Of a DNA stretch of 42,425 nucleotides, positions 25,009 to 34,943 are shown in pieces. Below the pieces are notes generated by a model. That model saw only the letters and a list, made by a program, of their open reading frames with translations. It had not been told where the DNA came from and did no database searches. The position numbers were made by a program, and so were the translations under genes. The first letter of the stretch is position 1; each line of letters starts with the position of its first letter. Origin of the DNA: Acidobacteriota bacterium (GTDB lineage: Bacteria > Acidobacteriota > Terriglobia > Terriglobales > Acidobacteriaceae); contig JABDBE010000021.1 in assembly GCA_013288805.1 (NCBI GenBank), positions 1,244 to 43,668 of the forward strand, written 5' to 3'.

Positions 25009-26865
25009 TCAGTTTCTTTTGAAATCGCGTAGCGAGAGTTCCAATCCGCCGAACTCGGGGTGGTCATTGTGATCGAGCGTGAAGGCAATATCCAGAGCGT
25101 CGCCGGGAAGCAACTCCGCTTGCTTGATGCGCTCGGCCATGCGCCAGCCCAGAGCATCGTAGGTGACCGGCATTCGCGACCGAGCACTCGAACTCTGGGC
25201 GTGCACGCGTGGCAGGACCGACGAATCGGGATGACATCGAGGTGCGGTCAGCACAGCAACTTCGCTAAGTTCTTCGTTAGATGGCTGCGAAGCTAATTTT
25301 AGTTTCGCGTGCTTGTCTTTCATCACGCGAGGCAGCGACATTAAACGCAAATTACGGGCAGCAAAGACTGGCTCGGGATTGCCCATGCCGAACGGCTCGA
25401 GTCTGCGTAAGGCTTGAAACAGGTCAGGCGTGATCTCATCGAATGGGAGTTCGGCATCGAGATCGAGGATGGGTTCGAAGTCGGCCAGGGTCAGCCGCGC
25501 CCGGGCATACGCATCGAGATGGGTGCAAAGTTCCGGCAGGTTTGCGGCAGGCATCGAGAAGCCGACGGCGTGGGCGTGTCCGCCAAAACGGGTGAACAAC
25601 GGGGCGCAAGATTCCAGTGCGTTTAGTAGATGAAATGCGCGAATGGATCGGCCCGAGCCGTGCGCCTCTTCACCGTCACGGGAAATCACCAGCGTAGGCC
25701 GACAATAGCGTTCGACTACGCGAGTCGCCGTGATTCCAATCACTCCGCGATGCCATCCGTCGCCGTCGATCACCAGACAAAAAGAATCGAGCAGGGCGGG
25801 GTCCTGCTCGAATCGCAAATTAATCGCTTCGAGAATTCTGCGTTCCTCGGCTTGACGGTCAGCGTTGAGTTGATCGAGCTTGTTCGCGATCTCGCGTGCC
25901 CGGGCGGCGTCTTTCACGCTGAAGAGTTCGATCACGTCGCGGGCAACATCCATGCGGCCGGCGGCATTGATTCGCGGAGCAATGCGAAATCCAACTTCAC
26001 CGGAAGTAAGAGGCCTACCGGCTATCTGCGCGACTTGGAGCAACGCCTTGAGCCCGGGATTTACGGCTGAGCGCAAAGCTTCGAGACCGAGTTTGGCGAA
26101 CACGCGGTTCTCCCCGGTTAAGGGCACGGCGTCGGCGATGGTGGCGATGGCAACTACTTTCATGAACGACTTCAGCAGCGGCGCTTGATCCCTGTGAGAG
26201 ATGCGACGCTCCATCAAAGCCTGCGCCAACTTGAAGGCAACACCAGCGCCACAGAGCGCTTTGCAGGGATATTCACAGCCCAGCTGATTCGGATTCAGCA
26301 CCGCCAGAGCGGTTGGCATACCGTCCTGACCGGGAAGATGATGGTCGGTGACAATGAGGTCTACACCGAGGCGATGTGCGGTCTCAGCGGCGGCGAAGGC
26401 GCGGATGCCTGTATCCACGCTGACGATCAGCCGAATGCCGGCGGCGGCGGCCCGCTCGATCACGTCGCCGCGAAGATCGTAGCCTTCTTTGATTCTGTGA
26501 GGAACGTGAAAGTCGGCAGAGCCGCCGCAAAGTTCAATGGCAGTTTTAAGGATGACGATGGCAGTAGTGCCGTCGACGTCGTAATCGCCGTAGATCAGGA
26601 TGCTTTCCTTGCGCTCGATGGCAGCATCGAGGCGGTCGACCGCAACTTTCATGCCCGACATTAAATATGGCGAATGCAGATGGCTGAGGGACGGAGTGAG
26701 AAAACGTTCCGCCGTTTCGGAGTCGTCGATTCCGCGCATGACGAGCAGACGAGCAAGGGTCGAAGCGACAGTCGGATCTTTGAGACTGAGGCAAGCGTTC
26801 GAGAGTAACGCCGCAGCCAGAACTTCTGTCTGGGCTGCATCAGCGATCTTGGGGACCCATCTCAT
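25009..26865 (-). CDS. recJ: single-stranded-DNA-specific exonuclease RecJ
   Basis: The 618-residue protein has DHH phosphoesterase motifs: GDYDVDGTTA (93-102), VSVDTGIRA (148-156) and VTDHHLPG (172-179). The DHHA1 signature is FGGHAHAVGFS near residue 445. RecJ degrades single-stranded DNA 5' to 3' in recombination and mismatch repair using two metal ions held by these aspartates and histidines. The start MRWVPKI at 26865 resembles RecJ N-termini; the longer frame to 27027 runs into the next gene and a repeat and is rejected. A segment near residue 585 (PRCHPDSSVLPRVHAQSS) looks like a species-specific insertion. Confidence 0.94.
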   Translation of the reverse strand: MRWVPKIADAAQTEVLAAALLSNACLSLKDPTVASTLARLLVMRGIDDSETAERFLTPSLSHLHSPYLMSGMKVAVDRLDAAIERKESILIYGDYDVDGTTAIVILKTAIELCGGSADFHVPHRIKEGYDLRGDVIERAAAAGIRLIVSVDTGIRAFAAAETAHRLGVDLIVTDHHLPGQDGMPTALAVLNPNQLGCEYPCKALCGAGVAFKLAQALMERRISHRDQAPLLKSFMKVVAIATIADAVPLTGENRVFAKLGLEALRSAVNPGLKALLQVAQIAGRPLTSGEVGFRIAPRINAAGRMDVARDVIELFSVKDAARAREIANKLDQLNADRQAEERRILEAINLRFEQDPALLDSFCLVIDGDGWHRGVIGITATRVVERYCRPTLVISRDGEEAHGSGRSIRAFHLLNALESCAPLFTRFGGHAHAVGFSMPAANLPELCTHLDAYARARLTLADFEPILDLDAELPFDEITPDLFQALRRLEPFGMGNPEPVFAARNLRLMSLPRVMKDKHAKLKLASQPSNEELSEVAVLTAPRCHPDSSVLPRVHAQSSSARSRMPVTYDALGWRMAERIKQAELLPGDALDIAFTLDHNDHPEFGGLELSLRDFKRN

Positions 26866-26908
26866 TTCTTGATTCAGATTCTTCGGGAAGGACGATTCTA
26901 CTCGTAGC

Positions 26909-26933
26909 GAGGCTGCCGAGCTTTTGCTCAGCC
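26909..26933. repeat. GCCGAGC-type intergenic hairpin
   Basis: GGCTGCCGAGC-TTTT-GCTCAGCC forms a stem with a small bulge. Its GAGGCTGCCGAGCTTT core matches the left half of the element at 16583-16622. It lies between recJ and the conserved hypothetical gene. Confidence 0.5.
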
Positions 26934-26974
26934 CGCATGGATCGAAGGCCTTCCCCCACCAGACGAGGCCAGAT

Positions 26975-27457
26975 CTAATAGGGCTTGTCGTCGTCCTGAT
27001 CGGATTCGTCAATGGAGAGGCCGGCAAAATCGTCAGCCATTTCGAGGATATTCTGATAACGCTCGTACCAAGGCGTAGAGGCCTCGAAGACCATCATGAC
27101 TCCCTGCTGGGCGAAGCCGAGTTGCACGAAGCCGGTCTTGCCGACGTAAGTGCGCAGCCAGCGGGCGTCCTCGATATCGTCGTCGCTGGTGAACTCCGCC
27201 GTGCTCAGTCGCTGGATCATGGCATCGAGTTCCTCGCGCTCCAGGCGCCACGAGTCCATGGTGAGGAATGGCGCAGCAGCTGCCTTAGCAAGTTCGACAA
27301 AATCTTTCCAACTGTCGGGATTATCTTGCGACTTCCAAGTGACGCTCTGCACCTGTTCGTAGTCGATAAAGCCGGGAAAGCGGCGCATGCCGTGGCCTTC
27401 GATGAAGGCGACCATGTCATCTTTGAGGTTACTGAGATCGTCTGATACAGAAGACAT
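26975..27457 (-). CDS. conserved hypothetical protein, cytoplasmic
   Basis: The 160-residue acidic protein is not recognised. It has no signal peptide or membrane segment. It contains a Trp-rich mixed region (VTWKSQDNPDSWKDFVELAKAA, MDSWRLEREELDAMI), a strand-like part (RTYVGKTGFVQLGFAQQGVMMVFEA) and an Asp-rich tail (SIDESDQDDDK). Reading frame, codon use and start (ATG at 27457) look genuine. It lies upstream of recJ on the same strand, 109 bases away with a hairpin repeat between, so cotranscription is uncertain. Confidence 0.7.
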   Translation of the reverse strand: MSSVSDDLSNLKDDMVAFIEGHGMRRFPGFIDYEQVQSVTWKSQDNPDSWKDFVELAKAAAAPFLTMDSWRLEREELDAMIQRLSTAEFTSDDDIEDARWLRTYVGKTGFVQLGFAQQGVMMVFEASTPWYERYQNILEMADDFAGLSIDESDQDDDKPY

Positions 27458-27505
27458 ATGGGGCTCTGGATAAATGCATTGTATGCCTGAATGCGAGGAA
27501 ATGGG

Positions 27506-27607
27506 AGCGGGCGTCAGGCTTCAGGGTGAAGTCATCAGCGTGAATTTCTCCTGAGTCATGTCGCCGTTTAACACCTGAGACTTAGAGCCTGAAGCCTTTC
27601 GCCCGCT
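27506..27607. repeat. about 100-bp palindromic element (MITE/REP-like)
   Basis: Outer arms AGCGGGCG (27506-27513) and CGCCCGCT (27600-27607), and inner arms CAGGCTTCAGG (27515-27525) and CCTGAAGCCT near 27588-27597, enclose about 60 bases. The inner arms are the same unit as the repeat at 22605-22664. It fills the gap between two divergent genes. Confidence 0.65.
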
Positions 27608-27654
27608 ACCCTGTGCTACACTATTTGTTTCACGACGTACCTCCGATCCGCACC

Positions 27655-27933
27655 ATGCTTCTTTCCAAAGAATATGTGGGCTATTTGGCCCGCGAAGTCA
27701 CGAAAAAACTGATTGCAGGCAAACTCATTGAGACCAAAGCAGCGGCTGCGGTCGGTGAGAAAGTGCATGCTGCGATACTTGAAGAATTCTCGCTCGAAGA
27801 TCGCATCAATGATGAGGTGCGCGTGATCTTGGAGGCCTACTCGGCCGAGATGCAGAAGACCGGAGCCAATTATCAGGAAATGTTTCGCAAAGTGAAGAAC
27901 GAACTGGTGCGCAAATATAAGGCGGTGCTGTGA
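27655..27933 (+). CDS. DUF507 family protein (first of pair)
   Basis: The 92-residue, mostly helical protein begins MLLSKEYVGYLAREVTKKL and contains LEDRINDEVRVILEAYSAEM and a C-terminal MFRKVKNELVRKYK. These are features of DUF507, small proteins found as tandem pairs in Acidobacteria, Deltaproteobacteria and Aquificae; their function is unknown. The ATG at 27655 is preferred to a longer TTG reading that would include the preceding repeat. Its stop overlaps the next GTG by 4 bases, which suggests a heteromeric pair made in equal amounts. Confidence 0.85.
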   Translation: MLLSKEYVGYLAREVTKKLIAGKLIETKAAAAVGEKVHAAILEEFSLEDRINDEVRVILEAYSAEMQKTGANYQEMFRKVKNELVRKYKAVL

Positions 27934-28205
27934 GAGTAAGCCGTGACAAAGTGAATAAGGTGGCGCATGTAGTCACGGACGCCCTGGCCGAGACGGACGA
28001 TTTGGACTTTATCGAGGATCGAAATACGATCCGCCTGGAAGTGCGCAAGATTCTGGAGGACCTGCTGAACCAGGAAGAGAAAATCGATCAGGCAGCCCGC
28101 CACAAGATCGAGAACCAGAAGCGGACCATCCTCGAGGGCAGCCAGGAATGGGACATTCTTTACCGCAAATATTACAACGAAGAAGTCAAGAAGCTCGGGA
28201 TGTAG
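27930..28205 (+). CDS. DUF507 family protein (second of pair)
   Basis: The 91-residue helical protein begins at GTG 27930 inside a GTGA overlap with its paralogue. MRVSRDKVNKVAHVVTDAL and TIRLEVRKILEDLLNQEEKI repeat the pattern of the first protein (helix, then an R-x-E-V-R-x-I-L core), and WDILYRKYYNEEVKKLG is a DUF507 C-terminus. The shared core suggests an old duplication. Function is unknown; cytoplasmic location is expected from the lack of a signal. Confidence 0.85.
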   Translation: MRVSRDKVNKVAHVVTDALAETDDLDFIEDRNTIRLEVRKILEDLLNQEEKIDQAARHKIENQKRTILEGSQEWDILYRKYYNEEVKKLGM

Positions 28206-29997
<1,792 letters not shown>

Positions 29998-30038
29998 TTG
30001 GGTTGTGTACCGCGGGCGTCCTCGCCTGCGTCTGTGTG

Positions 30039-30060
30039 GAGACGTTGCTCGCAACGTCTC
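30039..30060. repeat. perfect palindrome
   Basis: GAGACGTTGC and GCAACGTCTC are exact inverted copies separated by two bases, between the gdhA stop and its terminator. Without a T-run it is more likely a dispersed palindrome or an mRNA 3' stabiliser than a terminator. Confidence 0.6.
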
Positions 30061-30074
30061 GCGTAGATATGATG

Positions 30075-30108
30075 CGGGGTGGAAGAAGATTCCACCCCGT
30101 TTGTTTTT
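30075..30108 (+). terminator. rho-independent terminator of gdhA
   Basis: CGGGGTGGAA (30075-30084) and TTCCACCCCG (30090-30099) form a perfect 10-bp stem with a GAAGA loop, followed at once by TTTGTTTTT. The next gene starts five bases later, so it needs either read-through or a promoter overlapping this site. Confidence 0.88.
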
Positions 30109-30112
30109 AAAG

Positions 30113-30841
30113 ATGCCAGACTCAAAACGAGTTTTTCTTTCTGCTGAATGGCGGGACCTGGTGATGTTGAACTATGAGGTTGAACCCAATCTTTTGAGTC
30201 GATACGTTCCGCCACGTACAGCGCTGGACTCATTCAAGGGGCGAACCTACCTCAGCCTTGTCGGATTTCGGTTCTGCCGCACCAAGCTGCTTGGCCGTCT
30301 CCCTGTTCCATTTCACGCGAATTTCGATGAGGTGAATCTCCGCTTCTATGTGCGTCACAAAGAAGGCAGCGAGGATCGCAGAGGGGTCGTTTTCATCGCC
30401 GAGGTGGTGCCCAGATACGCAATTGCGATGACAGCTCGTCTGGCATACGGCGAGAATTATAAGCACCTTCCGATGAGGCACCACATCGAAACCCACGAAC
30501 TGAGTAAGACCCTCGAGTATGAATGGCAAGTCGGCGGCCAGTGGTGCACGCTGTCCGCTCAGACCGTGGGTCCTCCGACACGGCCTCAAGAAGGGAGTTT
30601 GGAACAGTTCATTACCGAGCATTTTTGGGGTTATTCGACGGAACGAGCCGGCAGTTGCATCGAGTACCACGTCTCGCATGTCCCGTGGCAAGTATGGACA
30701 TCCCCTGCAGCTGGATTTGAAGGAAAAACCAGCGCTCTTTACGGCAACGAATTCGCAACAGTTCTTCAACGCCGCCCTGACTGCGCATTTGTGGCAGATG
30801 GCTCACCCGTGATTGTTTTCAGGGGCAACCGAGTTCAATGA
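30113..30841 (+). CDS. DUF2071 (YqjF-like) family protein
   Basis: The 242-residue protein matches the YqjF/DUF2071 family in order: SAEWRDLVMLNYEVEPNLL, LVGFRFCRTKLLG, FDEVNLRFYV, the VVPRYAIAMTARLAYGENY segment and FITEHFWGYS near the end. The fold is acetoacetate-decarboxylase-like; no biochemical role is established. The ATG at 30113 lies just 3' of the gdhA terminator, and longer readings would run through that hairpin, so it is the probable start, although no good ribosome-binding site is visible. Its stop overlaps the next gene (ATGA), forming a two-gene unit with a DCC-family protein. Confidence 0.82.
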   Translation: MPDSKRVFLSAEWRDLVMLNYEVEPNLLSRYVPPRTALDSFKGRTYLSLVGFRFCRTKLLGRLPVPFHANFDEVNLRFYVRHKEGSEDRRGVVFIAEVVPRYAIAMTARLAYGENYKHLPMRHHIETHELSKTLEYEWQVGGQWCTLSAQTVGPPTRPQEGSLEQFITEHFWGYSTERAGSCIEYHVSHVPWQVWTSPAAGFEGKTSALYGNEFATVLQRRPDCAFVADGSPVIVFRGNRVQ

Positions 30842-31272
30842 CAGCGTCAAACCATGAATCTGAATCCGGTGTCCCTCGTGAAGGATGGATACTCTACGAT
30901 GGTGAATGCGGATTCTGTTTCGATTGGGTTCACTTCTGGAAGAAAGTAGTTGAACGCCGGGGCTTTGCGCTTAAAGACCTGCAATCTGCCTATGCCGACG
31001 GTAGCTTGCAAGTCCCGCAGGAAAACCTGCTGGACGACATACAGGTATTAACGCGCGCTGGACAATTAGAATCGGGCGCCGATGCATATCTCTATGTAAC
31101 CCGGCGAATCTGGTGGGCATGGCTTTTTTATGGAATCTTCCAGTTGCCCGGTTTCAATTGGATACTTTGGCGGGGCTATCGTTGGTTCAATCGAAATCGA
31201 TATCGAATATCTCGCCACTGTCCGTTGCCTCCCCAAGCCAACGCCGCCCACGGTCTGAAAGACGATAGTTGA
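30838..31272 (+). CDS. DCC-family thiol-disulfide oxidoreductase-like protein (DUF393)
   Basis: The 144-residue protein has the family-defining YDGECGFCFDW near residue 20 (DGxCxxC, a thioredoxin-like CxxC) and the typical C-terminus with NRNRYRISRHCPLPP. A hydrophobic region (RIWWAWLFYGIFQLPGFNWI) may associate with the membrane. Family members are predicted redox proteins, often next to HTTM or DUF2071 genes, but lack a proven substrate. The ATG overlaps the upstream stop by 4 bases. The next gene starts 19 bases after its stop, so it could belong to the same transcript. Confidence 0.85.
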   Translation: MTASNHESESGVPREGWILYDGECGFCFDWVHFWKKVVERRGFALKDLQSAYADGSLQVPQENLLDDIQVLTRAGQLESGADAYLYVTRRIWWAWLFYGIFQLPGFNWILWRGYRWFNRNRYRISRHCPLPPQANAAHGLKDDS

Positions 31273-31291
31273 AAGAGCTAGTCGCAACGAA

Positions 31292-34291
31292 ATGACTGTA
31301 ACTCACCAACCCGACCCAATCGTCAATCCCGAACGCATCTTCGAGGGCTTCGAGAACCTTATGCCCTTTCGTGTGCAGGACATTCTTCTGGTTTCCAGCC
31401 TTTACGACTCTTTCATTCTGCGCGAGGACGGACGCTTAAACGAGTTGCTGATTGGGGAATCGCTCGAGCTCGAGCAGCAGCAGATTCCCGGGATCACCCA
31501 CGTTTCATCCGGTGCCGAAGCGCTGAAGCTGGCGAGATCTCAGCCACGATTCAACTTGATCGTCACCAACCTCGAAGTCGAGGACATGGACGCGGCGCAG
31601 TTGGCACGGGAGATCAAGGCGGCAGGGCTCGATGTGCCGGTGGTGGTGCTGGCCTACGACTATCGCGAGATCAAGAAGTTCGTCGCTCGCAATCCAGCCA
31701 CCGATTTACAGCAGATATTCCTGTGGCAGGGCAATGTCCGCATTCTGATTTCGATCGTCAAATACATTGAAGACAAGCGCAATGTTGAACACGACACTCG
31801 CGCCATCGGAGTGCCTGTCATTCTGGTAGTTGAAGACAATATTCGCTACTTCTCGTCTTTTCTTCCAACCATCTACACCGAATTGATTACGCAGTCGCGG
31901 CGGTTGCTTAGCGAAGGATTGAATGTCGCGCACAAGTTGGTGCGCATGCGGGCGCGGCCCAAGATTCTGCTGGCGTCGAACTACGAGGACGCGGCGCGGC
32001 AGGTCATGAAGTATCGTGAATATCTTTTGGGCGTGGTGTCCGATGTTGAATTTCCGCACAATGGCGAACTAAGCCCCGACTCTGGATTCGAATTGGCCCG
32101 CATGGTTCGTGAAGAAGTGCCGGATGCTCCCATCGTCCTGCAAACCAGCCGAACCGAATTCAGGGCGCGCGCCCACGCTCAGGGATATTCCTTCCTGCGC
32201 AAACGCTCACCCACGCTGTTGCGCGATCTACGGCGCTTTCTTACCGAGCAGTTCGGCTTCGGCGATTTTGCGTTCCGTCTCCCCGACGGCAGCGAAGTCG
32301 CGCGGGCTCGTGATTTGAACGAACTCGAGGAACGGCTTCGCGAGGTTCCGGCGGAGAGCATCGCGTATCACAGCGAGCGGAACCATTTCTCCCGCTGGCT
32401 GCGGGCGAGGACCGAGTTTGCGCTGGCACAGAAGCTAAGGCCGCGGAAGGTTTCCGATTTTGACTCGCTGGAGCATTTGCGGCGTGACTTGATCGAGTCC
32501 ATTGCCGAGTATCGCAGTGAGCAGAGCCAGGTTCTGATTGGCGATTTCAACGCCTCGAGTTTCAAATCGACTGAAGGCTTCTTTCTGCGGATTGGCGGTG
32601 GTTCGCTCGGCGGAAAAGCCCGCGGACTGGCTTTCATCCGGCACCTGCTGCACAAATATCAGACGGCGCGACGCTTCGCCGATGTGCGCATTGCGGTGCC
32701 GCCAAGCGTAGTGTTGGCGACGGATATGTTTGACCGCTTCCTCAGCGAGAACAATCTGCTCGACTTCGCCATCAATAGCACAGACGATGCCGAGATTTTG
32801 CAGCGGTTCCTGGAAGCTTCACTCCCGACATCGCTCCGAGACGATCTGCTGGCGTTTCTCGCCGAGGTTCACTACCCGCTGGCAGTGCGTTCTTCCAGCT
32901 TACTCGAGGATTCGCAATACCAACCCTTCACCGGCGTGTACGAAACTTTCATGCTGGCCAATCAGCATCCTGATTTGTCGGTGCGGCTGGAGCAACTGAT
33001 GGAGGCCATCAAGCGCGTCTATGCGTCAACTTTCAGCCAGCATGCCAAGGGATATGTGCGGGCAACGCCTTACCGTTTGGAAGAAGAGAAGATGGCGGTC
33101 ATTGTACAGAAGGTCGTGGGCACGATCCACGGTTCGAATGACGGGCAGCGGTTCTATCCCGATTTTTCCGGCGTGGTGCGATCGCACAACTTTTATCCGG
33201 TCCCTCCGATGAGCTACGGCGATGGAATCGCTGCGGTCGCATTAGGCTTGGGACGAGCAGTTGTAGATGGTGGAAAGTGCCTGACCTTCTGTCCGCGCTA
33301 TCCTCGCAACCTTGTGCAGTTCTCCTCGGTGGAGGATATTCTCGCGAACTCGCAGCGGGAGTTCTGGGCGCTAGAGCTTGATCACACCGAGCGTCATGAT
33401 GGTTCAGCTTCCGATCCGCTGCTGGAACTGAAAGAAGCCCGCTTCGGTCTGGACGTGGCCGAGGCCGACGGAACCTTGAACAACCTGGGATCGACTTATT
33501 CCGTCGACAACAACGTCATTTATGACGGGCTCAGCCGGCCCGGTACGCGTGTCGTGAGCTTCGCTCCGATTCTCAAGCACGGAGTGTTTCCTTTGGCTTC
33601 GATTCTCGACCGGCTCACGAGAATCGGTGAAGAGGCGTTCGGCCGGCCGGTAGAAGTGGAGTTCGCAGTGCGCTTGCCAGAGACTCCTCAGGAAACCGCT
33701 GAGTTTGGATTTCTGCAAATCCGTCCGCTGGTGCTTTCGCGAGAAGGCGAAGAGCTGCGGATGGAAGACGTGGATCCTGAGCGGCTGGTCTGCCACAGCT
33801 CCAAAGTTCTAGGAAATGGGCGCATCCCGGATTTGCGCGATCTCGTGGTCGTCGACTTTCACCGCTTCGAGCGGGCTCGGAGTAAGGAAGTCGCGGAAGG
33901 GGTGGCCCACCTCAATGCAAAGCTGAATGAAAACGGAACGCCGTATCTGTTGATCGGCGTGGGGCGCTGGGGATCGAATGATCCCTGGCTCGGAATTCCT
34001 GTCGAGTGGGACGAAATTTCAGGAGCGCGCGTGATTGTGGAGGCAGGCTTCCGCGACTTTCGAGTAACCCCATCGCAAGGCAGCCATTTCTTTCAGAATC
34101 TCACCGCATTTCAGGTGGGATATTTCACCGTCAATCCAGATGCGGGAGAAGGTTTTGTGGACTGGAGATGGCTGGGGGGACAGGCAGCAGTTGAGGAGCA
34201 AGGGTGTGTGCGGCATCTGCGATTTGACTCGCCTCTGGTCGTAGTGATGAATGGACGCACCAGCCGTGGAATGATCTTCAAACACAGTTGA
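31292..34291 (+). CDS. two receiver-like domains fused to a PPDK/PEP-synthase N-terminal domain
   Basis: The 999-residue protein starts with a degenerate receiver domain (about 28-160; Asn93 in LIVTNLE where the phosphoacceptor Asp belongs). A second, apparently complete receiver follows (about 174-315; acidic ED at 181-182, Asp251 in VVSDVEF, Thr285 in LQTSR, Lys304 in FLRKR) with a longer than usual insert. From about 430, GGGSLGGKARGLAF and AVRSSSLLEDSQYQPFTGVYET are the nucleotide- and substrate-binding motifs of the PPDK/PEP synthase N-terminal domain. The phosphohistidine swivel domain and the PEP/pyruvate TIM barrel are absent. It may be an ATP-dependent phosphotransfer or signalling protein; the reaction is unknown. 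Confidence 0.85.
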   Translation: MTVTHQPDPIVNPERIFEGFENLMPFRVQDILLVSSLYDSFILREDGRLNELLIGESLELEQQQIPGITHVSSGAEALKLARSQPRFNLIVTNLEVEDMDAAQLAREIKAAGLDVPVVVLAYDYREIKKFVARNPATDLQQIFLWQGNVRILISIVKYIEDKRNVEHDTRAIGVPVILVVEDNIRYFSSFLPTIYTELITQSRRLLSEGLNVAHKLVRMRARPKILLASNYEDAARQVMKYREYLLGVVSDVEFPHNGELSPDSGFELARMVREEVPDAPIVLQTSRTEFRARAHAQGYSFLRKRSPTLLRDLRRFLTEQFGFGDFAFRLPDGSEVARARDLNELEERLREVPAESIAYHSERNHFSRWLRARTEFALAQKLRPRKVSDFDSLEHLRRDLIESIAEYRSEQSQVLIGDFNASSFKSTEGFFLRIGGGSLGGKARGLAFIRHLLHKYQTARRFADVRIAVPPSVVLATDMFDRFLSENNLLDFAINSTDDAEILQRFLEASLPTSLRDDLLAFLAEVHYPLAVRSSSLLEDSQYQPFTGVYETFMLANQHPDLSVRLEQLMEAIKRVYASTFSQHAKGYVRATPYRLEEEKMAVIVQKVVGTIHGSNDGQRFYPDFSGVVRSHNFYPVPPMSYGDGIAAVALGLGRAVVDGGKCLTFCPRYPRNLVQFSSVEDILANSQREFWALELDHTERHDGSASDPLLELKEARFGLDVAEADGTLNNLGSTYSVDNNVIYDGLSRPGTRVVSFAPILKHGVFPLASILDRLTRIGEEAFGRPVEVEFAVRLPETPQETAEFGFLQIRPLVLSREGEELRMEDVDPERLVCHSSKVLGNGRIPDLRDLVVVDFHRFERARSKEVAEGVAHLNAKLNENGTPYLLIGVGRWGSNDPWLGIPVEWDEISGARVIVEAGFRDFRVTPSQGSHFFQNLTAFQVGYFTVNPDAGEGFVDWRWLGGQAAVEEQGCVRHLRFDSPLVVVMNGRTSRGMIFKHS

Positions 34292-34362
34292 CTTTCGCTT
34301 TTTCTTCGTCTACTATTCCCCTCTTGTAGATTTCTAACTTCCAATATCCAAGGAGCAATCGC

Positions 34363-34872
34363 ATGTCACTCAGTCAATCTCTTCTACCCGAGTTCGATCA
34401 GGAAATGGCCAGTACTCGCAAAACTTTAGAACGGGTTCCGGACGAAAAGTTTTCCTGGAAGCCGCATGAGAAATCCGGCGCCATGGGCTGGCTGGCAGGA
34501 CATCTGGCCAATATTCCGGAGTGGGCGGTTGAAACCATCACGAAAGATGGCTTCGACATGAACCCTGGGGGCAAAGGATTTCAGCCGCCTCCTGTGCCGA
34601 AAACTCGTAAAGACCTACTGGAGTTATTCGATAAGAACGTTGCCGCGGCCCGTGCGGCTCTGGCGAAAGCCAGCGATGCTGATCTAGGCAAGAGCTGGTC
34701 GTTTCTCAACAACGGCGTGACCGTCTTTTCCATGCCTCGAATTGCGTGCCTTCGCACCTGGGTAATGAATCACACGATTCATCATCGGGCGCAACTGGGC
34801 GTTTATCTGCGGTTGAACAATATCGCGGTGCCAGCGATTTATGGACCGTCGGCGGACGAGTCTGGAATGTAG
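34363..34872 (+). CDS. DinB-fold protein
   Basis: The 169-residue four-helix protein has metal-site histidines spaced as in DinB/YfiT proteins: GHLANIPEW near residue 47 and the NHTIHHRAQLGVYLR motif near 140. Family members include thiol-dependent transferases and stress proteins, and the role here is open. It starts at ATG 34363 behind AAGGAGC. The SFSWKP-like segment near residue 29 and the conserved C-terminal IPAIYGPSADE-type ending are common in acidobacterial members. The next gene starts 71 bases later with its own ribosome-binding site. Confidence 0.87.
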   Translation: MSLSQSLLPEFDQEMASTRKTLERVPDEKFSWKPHEKSGAMGWLAGHLANIPEWAVETITKDGFDMNPGGKGFQPPPVPKTRKDLLELFDKNVAAARAALAKASDADLGKSWSFLNNGVTVFSMPRIACLRTWVMNHTIHHRAQLGVYLRLNNIAVPAIYGPSADESGM

Positions 34873-34943
34873 AAAAACGATGCGGCGAGTTTCGTTTACA
34901 ATCAGCAACCGGACCTCTACTAAAACGTTTTAAGGAGCTGATC

